Part shown: in pieces, positions 1 to 5,105 of the stretch
Numbering within the stretch: position 1 is the first letter of the stretch
Layout of the letters: every line of letters begins with the position of its first letter
Source: Candidatus Aenigmatarchaeota archaeon
GTDB taxonomy: Archaea; Aenigmatarchaeota; Aenigmatarchaeia; QMZP01
Direction of reading: 5' to 3'
Length of the DNA: 5,105 nt
Assembly (NCBI GenBank): GCA_003663415.1
Contig: QMZY01000075.1
Span: 1 to 5,105, forward strand
The notes under the pieces: model-generated
Seen by the model: only the letters and a program-made list of their open reading frames with translations
Told to the model about the DNA's origin: nothing
Database searches by the model: none
Made by a program: the position numbers and the translations under genes

Positions 1-1518
1 AACAACAGAATCAAGAGAGTTCTCGTCAATTCTGACACAGAAAGGTTGACATTTGTTTACAATTTTCGACCAGTAGCCGTTCGAATCGGTTGTTGCACTC
101 ATATCATAACAAAGATCCAATCTAACACCTGACAACGGATTGCCGTTGTTGTCTCTGACAGTGCCGGAAATTGTTACTTGAGATACGGTTCCAACTTGAG
201 CACCTAAATAAACTTTAACGCAATCAGGGTCGTTTTCGTGATCATCGGTCGTCCAAAATGACCAGCCGCCGCCATCGGAAGCCCAAGGAGTGTATTTAGT
301 GCTTCCGAATTGGGAGCTGCAACCCTCATCAGATAATTGAATGCCAATTCGCCAGTCCTTTATGTACTTATCATCTGGTAAATCTCGGGTTTGCAGTTGT
401 ATCCGAACATAATCAGGATTATAGTTATTACTGTCGCTTGCCCAGTCTGACCAGCCACCGCCATTGGAAGCCCAGGGAGTGCATTTAGTGGTTCCGGGAT
501 TACTTCCGGGGGAGTTATCGCTCAACTGAACACATATTCTAAAATCTTTGCCTTGAGAATAAAAGGTTTCAGGCTCCAATTTCAGTTTTATGCAATCAGG
601 ATCATAGTTGTTACTGTCGCTTGCCCAGTCTGACCAGCCGCCGCCATCGGAAGCCCAGGGAGTGTATTTAGTGCTTCCAAACTGGGAGCTGCAGCCGTCA
701 TCAGATAATTGAATGCCAATCCTGCCTCCATAATGAATTAAAACAGGTTGAGCAACTTCCTTATACCTGAAATTAAAAGAAAAAAAATCTGACCAAGCAC
801 CGCTGAGCCAAAAATCATACAGCCATGCAACACCGGTAAAAATCTTATTTGCTCCAATTTCAAAGGTTCCGGAATCATCCCAATCTTTTCCTCCACCATT
901 TAAAGCATCCCAGTGAGAAACGCAATAACCTTCCAATCCATGCTTTGCCATATCAGGACTATCTCCATTCCTTACATCCCCATACATATAATACGGCTTG
1001 CATTGCCAATATCCTCCTGAACTGTCTAATCTTCCGCACTTATACGAAAAGGCAAAACCGTGCTTATAACCATCACCATCTCTAACTCTTACAAATTTAA
1101 ATCCTTTTAAAAATTCACCGTCAGGGCATTCAAATTCAATAACATTATCAGGACCTCCAGGACAATGATCATAACAATGATATCCTTCTCCTTTGCTCTC
1201 AATTGCTTCTCTTCCATCAAAGCGAACTGTATTAAATATCGGGGCAATCCAATGCTTATCTTTTCGACCGTCTCTGTCCATCCATATCCTTAAACCGGTA
1301 ATGGCTTTATCGTCTCTTGTCACAATAACTCTGTTATCTACACAATTGTTTATTTCCCCTTGCCAGTTCATCCAGGTGGCACCGGTTAAATCAAAATCAG
1401 AAAACTCGTCTCTGTCCGAACAATCAGCAAAAGCCAAACGAGGCATAAAAACCAGCCAAAATATAAAAATAGCAACCCCAAAAACCAAAAACTTTTTAAC
1501 TGAAATTTTTTCTGTCAT
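1..1518 (-). CDS. Secreted modular surface protein with Trp-rich tandem repeats, 3' end outside window
   Basis: This is an uninterrupted minus-strand frame of 506 codons from ATG at 1518, still open at base 1, so the C-terminus is missing. Residues 1-31 form a signal peptide: a basic start, a hydrophobic run at about 10-25, and a likely cleavage after LAFA (31). Residues 32-255 form an aromatic-rich, probably beta-rich domain with eight Cys (33, 59, 115, 119, 131, 161, 173, 199). The stretch CPDGEFLKGFKF (131-142) faintly recalls dermatopontin or vitelline outer-layer proteins, but I cannot assign a family. Residues 266-438 hold three gapless repeats with a core of TPWAS.GGGWS.W. Residues 447-495 (SGTVRDNNGNPLSGVRL, then TTDSNGYW) match the carboxypeptidase-regulatory-like or CNA-B beta-sandwich pattern. 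No catalytic motif is visible. It probably acts outside the cell in adhesion or sugar binding (inference). The ATG at 1518 was chosen because the signal peptide begins there; a GTG at 1554 would add 12 residues. No Shine-Dalgarno precedes it. Confidence 0.88.
   Translation of the reverse strand, partial: MTEKISVKKFLVFGVAIFIFWLVFMPRLAFADCSDRDEFSDFDLTGATWMNWQGEINNCVDNRVIVTRDDKAITGLRIWMDRDGRKDKHWIAPIFNTVRFDGREAIESKGEGYHCYDHCPGGPDNVIEFECPDGEFLKGFKFVRVRDGDGYKHGFAFSYKCGRLDSSGGYWQCKPYYMYGDVRNGDSPDMAKHGLEGYCVSHWDALNGGGKDWDDSGTFEIGANKIFTGVAWLYDFWLSGAWSDFFSFNFRYKEVAQPVLIHYGGRIGIQLSDDGCSSQFGSTKYTPWASDGGGWSDWASDSNNYDPDCIKLKLEPETFYSQGKDFRICVQLSDNSPGSNPGTTKCTPWASNGGGWSDWASDSNNYNPDYVRIQLQTRDLPDDKYIKDWRIGIQLSDEGCSSQFGSTKYTPWASDGGGWSFWTTDDHENDPDCVKVYLGAQVGTVSQVTISGTVRDNNGNPLSGVRLDLCYDMSATTDSNGYWSKIVNKCQPFCVRIDENSLDSVV
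205..351 (-). repeat. Trp-rich repeat unit 3 (49-codon core)
   Basis: This unit codes for residues 390-438, beginning RIGIQLSDEG. It is nearly identical to unit 1 through the GGGWS motif and then diverges (FWTTDDHENDPDC). It lacks the 12-14-residue linker of the other units and runs into the carboxypeptidase-regulatory-like domain after a short spacer. Confidence 0.9.
352..540 (-). repeat. Trp-rich repeat unit 2 (63 codons)
   Basis: This unit codes for residues 327-389, beginning RICVQLSDNS. The core TPWASNGGGWSDW is kept. Its Cys residues sit at unit positions 3 and 20 instead of 11 and 44, so the disulphide pattern would differ from units 1 and 3. It shares a 29-base identical run with unit 1 (428-456 against 611-639). 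Confidence 0.9.
541..723 (-). repeat. Trp-rich repeat unit 1 (61 codons)
   Basis: This unit codes for residues 266-326 of the secreted protein, beginning RIGIQLSDDG and containing TPWASDGGGWSDW. It matches unit 3 in its first half and unit 2 in its second half at the DNA level. Cys276 and Cys309 recur at the same places in unit 3, which suggests an intradomain disulphide. Confidence 0.9.
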
Positions 1519-1537
1519 ATATTTATTTATTTTTTTG

Positions 1538-1552
1538 ATTTTTAATAAATAC
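1538..1552 (-). promoter_or_regulatory. TATA-like element of the secreted-protein gene, probably leaderless
   Basis: Read on the minus strand, 1552 to 1538 gives GTATTTATTAAAAAT. Its centre lies about 26-27 bases upstream of the ATG at 1518, the usual archaeal TATA-to-start-site distance, and no Shine-Dalgarno lies between. Together these fit a leaderless mRNA starting at or very near the ATG. The surrounding DNA is very AT-rich, so the exact box is uncertain. Confidence 0.4.
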
Positions 1553-1615
1553 ACAGCTGATGCTGCCAAAGGGGTCAGGATAAGCAGATTAAGATGAAAT
1601 AAAGTTTTTATTGCT

Positions 1616-1643
1616 AAAAATTAAATAATACAAACAGGTTGAT
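1616..1643 (+). promoter_or_regulatory. Candidate promoter and ribosome binding site of the 85-residue membrane protein
   Basis: An AAAATTAAATAAT stretch at 1616-1628 is TATA-like, and AGGTTGAT at 1636-1643 is an imperfect match to the archaeal Shine-Dalgarno AGGTGAT, with AGGT seven bases before the ATG. The TATA-like run is too close to leave a leader containing that site, so a second AT-rich run at about 1605-1612 (TTTTTATT) may be the true box. The 128-bp gap to the divergent gene holds both promoters. Confidence 0.35.
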
Positions 1644-1646
1644 AAA

Positions 1647-1904
1647 ATGAGAAAAAAAACTTTTATTCTCTCTCTGGTTGTGTCTGCTTTTCTCTTGTTT
1701 TACATAAACATTTATAATGTGCCGAGGCAAATTGGCATTACGCATGCAGAGTTCAAACCGCCACAAAACATGAATCTTGATTCCATGCTTTCATTTTCTT
1801 TAACCCTTGTGATAGAATATATAATAATATTGCTTGCTGTTTACCTTTTTTTCAGGGCGATTATAAAGACTTTTGAAAAACAGTTTAAAAGGGGTGGGAG
1901 GTGA
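1647..1904 (+). CDS. Small membrane protein with two transmembrane segments
   Basis: This 85-residue protein belongs to no family I recognise. Residues 2-4 (RKK) precede a hydrophobic segment at about 6-23, which could be an uncleaved anchor or a signal peptide. A polar loop at about 24-47 contains PRQ and KPPQ. A second membrane segment spans about 48-73, and the tail is strongly basic (KTFEKQFKRGGR). The positive charges predict both ends in the cytoplasm, with the loop outside. It is divergent from the secreted Trp-repeat protein and convergent with the NEW3-domain protein, with only eight bases between the two stop codons. Supports for a real gene are the weak ribosome binding site, the membrane-protein composition, and the exact fit between its neighbours. 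A role in the envelope is inferred from structure and location only. Confidence 0.72.
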   Translation: MRKKTFILSLVVSAFLLFYINIYNVPRQIGITHAEFKPPQNMNLDSMLSFSLTLVIEYIIILLAVYLFFRAIIKTFEKQFKRGGR

Positions 1905-1925
1905 AGAAGTTTTTACTTCTTCACC
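1900..1925. terminator. Perfect 11-bp hairpin spanning both convergent stop codons
   Basis: GGTGAAGAAGT (1900-1910), a TTTT loop (1911-1914) and ACTTCTTCACC (1915-1925) form a perfect stem. The TGA of the membrane-protein gene (1902-1904) lies in one arm, and the TAA of the large surface-protein gene (1913-1915) overlaps the loop and the other arm. Its placement suggests a bidirectional 3'-end structure. It lacks an adjacent long T run, and archaeal termination normally depends on U tracts. On the minus strand, TTTT and TTTTT runs follow at 1887-1890 and 1876-1880. A role as a terminator or RNA-stability element is therefore inferred. Confidence 0.5.
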
Positions 1926-4069
1926 AAGAAAATGAACCTTACAACAAGGATTATAATTATTATAAGTGTTATGACTATCACTGCCAAGACTTTCCATCCA
2001 ATTCCCTGTGTTCCAATTATAAGCCCTGTTATGTTTTCCTGTGCAGCGCCAGAAATGTTTGTTTGAGTCTGGTTCTTTGAAACACTGGCGTTAACGGAAG
2101 TTTGTGCTTTTACCTCTGTAACATTTTTCACAACCTCAAACTTCAGCTGAGCCGTGTTTTTTGCATAGAAGGAACTTGCTGTTATGTTTACTGCATATTT
2201 TCCTACTGAATCAAAAGGCGGTGAAATGTAAAGATACACTGTCTCCTCTTTTCCGGATTCTATATTTGTAACATTGGGTGTGATATAAACCCATTCAGGT
2301 CCCTCAATGACAAGCGTATATGTGTCGTTTTTCGGACCCCAATTCTTAAGTGTTACAGGTACGGTCACAGCTTCGCATTCCTGAAGATATTTCCTCTCTG
2401 CCATTGTTGTTATGCCCTCAACCTTTTCTTCCAAAACAATATCAACGCCGTAACACTCTTCCTTTTCTTTTATAAGAAGCGAGGCGTTTGCCTCTCTTAA
2501 TACATGCTCTGAAACCAGCTTAACATTCACTGGGTAAACCCCTGGTTTTGCCCTGAGCGGAATGTTAAAGCCAAATGTAAGCGTTTTGCTCTCCCCTGCT
2601 TCCAAACTAAATTCCGGAACTGTCTGATTCAGGAACTCGCTTTCAAACATAAGAGTGTAATTGTCTTTGCTCTTTCCAGTATTTTTTACAGTAACCCTGT
2701 AGCTTGCGCTTGAACAAAGGCACACAGATTCGTTTACAGGCTCTATGCTTACTTCAGCAGAATAACAGGTTTCGGGAACAATCCTGACGCTAACATTTTT
2801 TGAAACCTTTTTGTCCGACACTGTCACTGTTATAATTTTTGGCTTTTCCAAGCCCATTGTATTAACAGTAAGAACAAAGTCTTTTGAGTCTCCGGGTTTC
2901 AAAAAAGTTTTGTTTCCATTCAACATACCATCGCTTGCATAAAGCTTAAAGGTGTCCTTAATCTTTCCTGTATTTTTAACTGTTACAACAAATTCAACTG
3001 TTTCTGGCGTTTCTTTACATGTGTGTATTTCTACTGGTTCAGCGGCAATATCAACACCGCTGCAATCCTCTGTAATTATTTCTCCTTCCACTGTTGCGGA
3101 CAAATCAGGATTGTTGGTGGATATTACAGTCAGATTGAATTTCCTTTTGCCTTCTTCTGTCGGTGTTATTAAAAGCTCTGTTTCACCTGCGCTGTTTCCT
3201 CCCAAGGAAATGGTGTTTGCTTTCAGGGTTATCCAGTTCGGTGCGTATATTTTATAAGTATCAGGTTCGGATCCCAGATTGCCTACCACAAGCGTATAGC
3301 CGGCAGATTCCCCAAGGCATATTGACTGACTTTTTGGCTGGAGATTGGCAGTAAAGTTGTAACAGCTTTGAACATCAACAGCAAGCGTTTCTGAATCCTG
3401 GGCATAAGAATATGTGGATTTTGCATATACATTTACAGTGCGCATTCCCCTCAAGTTTTCTGGCGGCTGCACAGTCACTTTTATTGTTTTTGTTTCACCT
3501 GAATCAAGAGTAACAAGGTTCTGCGAAAAAACAACCCATTCTTTATCAGAAGAAAGCTCAAATGTTTCTTTAAATTTCCCTCTGTTTGTTACATCCACTT
3601 TATAAACAGCAGGTTCCTTCCTTTCCTCACAGATTCTCTGGTATTTTTTCTCTGTCTTCAGTTCAACATCGTAACAGTTTAGAATTTCTATCTGAATATT
3701 TTTTGAAACACTTTCTCCTGTAAGACCTGAAACAGCCGTAAGCGTTGCTGTGTATGTTCCGGGTACAACACAACAATCGATGTTTATAAGAAACAAATCA
3801 AGCTCTTTCTCTTCACCCGGATTAAGAGCGGCATTTAGCTGAATCTGATATCTCCATCCTTCGGGCACATCCATTGTAAATGTATATGTGTCAGGGTATT
3901 CATAGAGGTTTTTTATTGAAACCTTTACGTTTTCGGGTGTTATAGATGAACACTGACAAAGGGAAACAGAGTTTGGGACAACATTCATCTGAAAAGGAGC
4001 AGCAGATACAAAATTCATAAGACTAACAAATAATACAAAACTCAACACTATCGGCAATGTTTTCATCAT
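1913..4069 (-). CDS. Membrane-anchored surface protein with six NEW3/COG1470-like Ig-fold domains
   Basis: The protein is 718 residues and complete. Residues 1-23 are a signal peptide (hydrophobic 5-20, cleavage after VSA). Six tandem domains of about 100-110 residues follow: 24-131, 132-235, 236-335, 336-434, 435-538 and 539-648. Each shows the NEW3 pattern of a strand V.V.N.G...DTY.L, then a GE.K-type turn, then a closing strand after a P..G or E..K stretch. Domains 2-5 each open with a Cys followed 15 positions later by another (132/147, 236/251, 336/351, 435/450), while domain 6 has 539/565. A Thr/Ser/Asn-rich stalk (649-688) precedes a membrane segment (691-715) and a short VKK tail. Sixteen N-glycosylation sequons lie at residue 238 or later. 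The family is extracytoplasmic and non-catalytic, so a spacer, adhesin or S-layer-associated role is likely (inference). ATG at 4069 or 4066 both fit the upstream AAGGTGAG. Confidence 0.9.
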   Translation of the reverse strand: MMKTLPIVLSFVLFVSLMNFVSAAPFQMNVVPNSVSLCQCSSITPENVKVSIKNLYEYPDTYTFTMDVPEGWRYQIQLNAALNPGEEKELDLFLINIDCCVVPGTYTATLTAVSGLTGESVSKNIQIEILNCYDVELKTEKKYQRICEERKEPAVYKVDVTNRGKFKETFELSSDKEWVVFSQNLVTLDSGETKTIKVTVQPPENLRGMRTVNVYAKSTYSYAQDSETLAVDVQSCYNFTANLQPKSQSICLGESAGYTLVVGNLGSEPDTYKIYAPNWITLKANTISLGGNSAGETELLITPTEEGKRKFNLTVISTNNPDLSATVEGEIITEDCSGVDIAAEPVEIHTCKETPETVEFVVTVKNTGKIKDTFKLYASDGMLNGNKTFLKPGDSKDFVLTVNTMGLEKPKIITVTVSDKKVSKNVSVRIVPETCYSAEVSIEPVNESVCLCSSASYRVTVKNTGKSKDNYTLMFESEFLNQTVPEFSLEAGESKTLTFGFNIPLRAKPGVYPVNVKLVSEHVLREANASLLIKEKEECYGVDIVLEEKVEGITTMAERKYLQECEAVTVPVTLKNWGPKNDTYTLVIEGPEWVYITPNVTNIESGKEETVYLYISPPFDSVGKYAVNITASSFYAKNTAQLKFEVVKNVTEVKAQTSVNASVSKNQTQTNISGAAQENITGLIIGTQGIGWKVLAVIVITLIIIIILVVRFIFLVKK

Positions 4070-4074
4070 TAAAA

Positions 4075-4111
4075 CTCACCTTAATCATTTAATGGTAGTT
4101 AAATTTATAAA
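4075..4111 (-). promoter_or_regulatory. TATA box and Shine-Dalgarno of the NEW3-domain surface-protein gene
   Basis: On the minus strand TTTATAAATT (4111 to 4102) is a good archaeal TATA box, and AAGGTGAG (4082 to 4075) pairs with the 16S 3' end. The GGTGA core is six bases from the ATG at 4069 and nine from the ATG at 4066. The TATA-to-start distance implies a very short leader beginning close to the Shine-Dalgarno. A second TATA-like ATAAATTTAAAAG about 25 bases further upstream could give a longer leader. Confidence 0.6.
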
Positions 4112-4163
4112 CCTATATGCAAAAAGCTTTTAAATTTATCGCCCTGACTGTAAGTATTCTTAA

Positions 4164-4185
4164 TCATTTCAGGACTGTGAAATGA
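4164..4185. other. 8-bp inverted repeat in the intergenic region
   Basis: TCATTTCA (4164-4171) and TGAAATGA (4178-4185) are perfectly complementary around a six-base loop GGACTG. It lies about 95 bases past the stop of the 165-residue gene and about 50 bases upstream of the TATA box of the surface-protein gene. It could be an operator-like palindrome or an mRNA 3' hairpin. No T run follows on the minus strand until TTTTT at 4121-4125, so a terminator role is weak. Confidence 0.35.
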
Positions 4186-4265
4186 GGCGACTGGTTTAGA
4201 GTTATGGTTTCCATTATTTCAGACATTTGCTTCTCGAACGCATCAACTGTTATTCTATTTTTTAA
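4164..4265 (-). pseudogene. Short coding-like stretch, possible gene remnant or tiny gene
   Basis: Between a TGA at 4266-4268 and a TGA at 4164-4166 the minus strand stays open for 33 sense codons. The reading has an ordinary globular composition (RITVDAFEKQMSEIMETITL, then NQSPHFTVLK). The only ATG is at 4226 and would give 20 residues (MSEIMETI...), with no Shine-Dalgarno. It lies 14 bases beyond the stop of the 165-residue gene. An open stretch this long can occur by chance in AT-rich DNA. The alternatives are the decayed 3' end of an older gene or a non-ATG small protein. I do not recognise a family. Confidence 0.25.
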
Positions 4266-4279
4266 TCACAGAACTTGAT

Positions 4280-4777
4280 CTAACTTTCTTTGTTTGCAGT
4301 TTGACCAATTACAAAACCCTTTACTTCAGCCAGTTCTTCTGCAAGTCCTGCCATCCTGAATTGATATTCTTCTCGGGAAGTTAGTTTGTCTAGGGGTTTT
4401 TCGTTGAGAATCTGAGCCATTGCTTCCATAAGCTTCGGTGTTGAGGCGCTTCTGATTTTACTTCCGTATTTCACGTGATTGCTTTCTTGGGAAGTGTGCT
4501 TTTTGTAATCCCTGCGATTTCCGAGAAAGAAACTACTATTTTCACACATCTCATTCAGAAACCGCATTTTCTTAAATTGCAGGTTTTCCAAAGGGGTGAG
4601 CTTGCCTGTGAACTCTTCTTTGAGAATATAAACAATATCCTGTATTGAGGGCTTCCCTCTTTTTTTGTCGTTATGTGAACTATAACAATCGTTACCAATA
4701 TACCCCGTGTAACCTGTATTAACCTCGCTCCTGTCCTTGAATTTCGATTCAGAGTATTTGGTTTGTTCAAGTTTCAT
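4280..4777 (-). CDS. Unknown cytoplasmic protein with a duplicated 41-residue helical motif
   Basis: The protein has 165 residues, no signal peptide and no membrane segment. I recognise no family. Residues 1-42 are polar and probably disordered. Residues 47-87 (DIVYILKEEF...FFLGN) and 119-159 (AMAQILNEKP...FVIGQ) align without gaps with 13 identical positions of 41. The shared skeleton is IL.E....KLT..E..QF, a variable helix with E..E, then F..G. Both copies look helical and are joined by a basic linker (88-113). Two small helical units on a charged chain suggest a protein-interaction or nucleic-acid-associated role, which remains a guess. The start is firm: an in-frame TGA at 4781-4783 lies just upstream. 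No Shine-Dalgarno precedes the ATG, which suggests a leaderless or short-leader transcript. It is oriented toward the surface-protein gene, which has its own promoter, so co-transcription is not required. Confidence 0.78.
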   Translation of the reverse strand: MKLEQTKYSESKFKDRSEVNTGYTGYIGNDCYSSHNDKKRGKPSIQDIVYILKEEFTGKLTPLENLQFKKMRFLNEMCENSSFFLGNRRDYKKHTSQESNHVKYGSKIRSASTPKLMEAMAQILNEKPLDKLTSREEYQFRMAGLAEELAEVKGFVIGQTANKES

Positions 4778-5027
4778 ATTTCAATATACAACAAGAGGTA
4801 TTCTACTTTTTATCTATGAAACCTCCTACTTAAATGCTTTTTAAGATATGTTTCCGGGTGTTCTAATTAACGCATCCATTAGACACACTGTTTTTTAGAC
4901 CGTAATTATTTCGCTCTTTGCCAGTTGTTCTTGACGCTTTGCAATTTATTGTGTCAGGAACTATAATTGAATTTTTAATTACCATAATCTTTCAATCAGC
5001 AAAATCTATATTTCATGTTTAGAAAAG
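4778..5027. other. Intergenic region between divergent genes
   Basis: About 320 bases separate the start of the 165-residue gene from the start of the next gene at 5101. They hold the promoters at each end and no convincing gene. A 40-codon minus-strand frame (4863-4985) has no ribosome binding site and an unremarkable composition. An imperfect inverted repeat pairs GTTCTTGAC (4927-4935) with GTCAGGAAC (4953-4961), with one G-T pair and a 17-base loop, and may be a regulatory site or chance. I see no tRNA or other known RNA. Confidence 0.4.
4804..4813 (-). promoter_or_regulatory. TATA-like element of the 165-residue unknown gene
   Basis: On the minus strand ATAAAAAGTA (4813 to 4804) sits about 32 bases upstream of the ATG at 4777, placing the transcription start a few bases before the start codon. 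This agrees with the absence of a Shine-Dalgarno there. A further TTAAAAAGCATTTAAG run at about 4833-4848 is an alternative box that would give a longer leader. Confidence 0.4.
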
Positions 5028-5035
5028 TTTAAATA
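5022..5035 (+). promoter_or_regulatory. Strong archaeal BRE/TATA promoter for the gene starting at 5101
   Basis: GAAAAG (purine-rich, BRE-like) is followed directly by TTTAAATA, a close match to the archaeal TATA consensus. The usual spacing puts the transcription start at about 5055-5058 and gives a leader of roughly 45 bases that contains the Shine-Dalgarno. This is the clearest promoter in the window. Confidence 0.72.
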
Positions 5036-5086
5036 ACCTTTATTACATAATTTAACTCAGCACCTAAATGCGGTCCAAAAGACCAA

Positions 5087-5094
5087 GAGGAGGG
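5087..5094 (+). promoter_or_regulatory. Strong Shine-Dalgarno site GAGGAGGG
   Basis: GAGGAGGG lies six bases before the ATG at 5101 and is the best ribosome binding site in the window. It decides the start in favour of 5101 over the in-frame ATG at 5068. It suggests a well-translated gene. Confidence 0.75.
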
Positions 5095-5100
5095 ATTAAT

Positions 5101-5105
5101 ATGGC
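5101..5105 (+). CDS. Start of a gene running off the right edge, product unknown
   Basis: Only ATGGC is present, that is Met followed by a codon beginning GC, which must be Ala. The gene is supported by the strong promoter at 5022-5035 and the Shine-Dalgarno at 5087-5094. An in-frame ATG at 5068, directly after a TAA at 5065-5067, would add an 11-residue basic extension (MRSKRPRGGIN). The product cannot be identified from this window. Confidence 0.65.

Noticed and set aside
205..723. Direct repeats considered as a CRISPR array
   Set aside because: The repeats are in-frame coding units of about 183-189 bases inside a gene, with no short repeat-spacer alternation.
849..1085. A 78-codon plus-strand frame
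   Set aside because: It is antisense to the secreted protein, with a His/Asn-rich composition typical of a shadow frame.
1193..1597. A 134-codon plus-strand frame opposite the 5' end of the secreted-protein gene
   Set aside because: It lies antisense to a well-supported gene with a signal peptide, and its composition is Ser/Ile/Lys-rich with no domain or ribosome binding site.
2952..3605. Several plus-strand frames of 63-101 codons
   Set aside because: All are antisense to the NEW3-domain protein, whose repeated domain pattern is unmistakable.
4070..4279. A possible C/D box or other small RNA
   Set aside because: I found no proper C box with a matching D box and no tRNA-like fold in either direction.
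4555..4770. A 71-codon minus-strand frame overlapping the 165-residue gene
   Set aside because: It is a shifted frame within the gene that shows the internal duplication, and it has no independent start signal.
4820..4828. AGGAGGTTT on the minus strand, a perfect Shine-Dalgarno-like string
   Set aside because: No ATG, GTG or TTG follows within a usable distance, and it is over 40 bases from the ATG at 4777, so it is probably chance.
4863..4985. A 40-codon minus-strand frame (MVIKNSIIVPD...)
   Set aside because: No Shine-Dalgarno and no recognisable feature; such lengths arise easily by chance in AT-rich DNA.

Overview
The window looks archaeal. Every gene start I trust lies behind a TATA-type element (for example a purine-rich BRE-like run followed by TTTAAATA at 5022-5035), and GGAGG- or GGTGA-type Shine-Dalgarno sites appear at only some starts. 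I see no bacterial -35/-10 pairs. The DNA is AT-rich and the genes are short-spaced. The two large genes encode exported, cysteine-containing modular surface proteins. That combination is common in small-genome archaea of the DPANN type, but the lineage is an inference and no marker gene is present.

Layout. (1) 1-1518, minus: the 5' part (506 codons) of a secreted protein. It has a signal peptide, a Cys-rich N-terminal domain I cannot name, three near-identical Trp-rich repeats, and the beginning of a carboxypeptidase-regulatory-like beta-sandwich. It is cut by the left window edge. (2) 1519-1646: a divergent promoter region. (3) 1647-1904, plus: an 85-residue protein with two membrane segments. 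(4) 1900-1925: a perfect hairpin containing the stop codons of both convergent genes. (5) 1913-4069, minus: a 718-residue surface protein with a signal peptide, six tandem NEW3/COG1470-like Ig-fold domains, a sequon-rich stalk and a C-terminal membrane anchor. (6) 4070-4279: a promoter, a small hairpin, and a short coding-like stretch that may be a gene remnant. (7) 4280-4777, minus: a 165-residue cytoplasmic protein of unknown function built around two copies of a 41-residue motif. (8) 4778-5100: an intergenic region ending in a strong archaeal promoter and a ribosome binding site. (9) 5101, plus: the first five bases of a gene that runs off the window.

How the genes fit together. Genes 1, 3 and 5 all encode exported or membrane proteins and occupy adjacent convergent and divergent units, so the left 4 kb reads as a cell-envelope or adhesion locus. 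Nothing in the sequence proves they act together. The 165-residue protein and the gene starting at 5101 diverge from each other and need not belong to that locus. I see no tRNA, rRNA, CRISPR array, insertion sequence, or recognisable defence or catalytic gene. The most notable features are the mosaic repeat array in gene 1, the constant Cys-x14-Cys spacing in gene 5, and the internally duplicated unknown protein.
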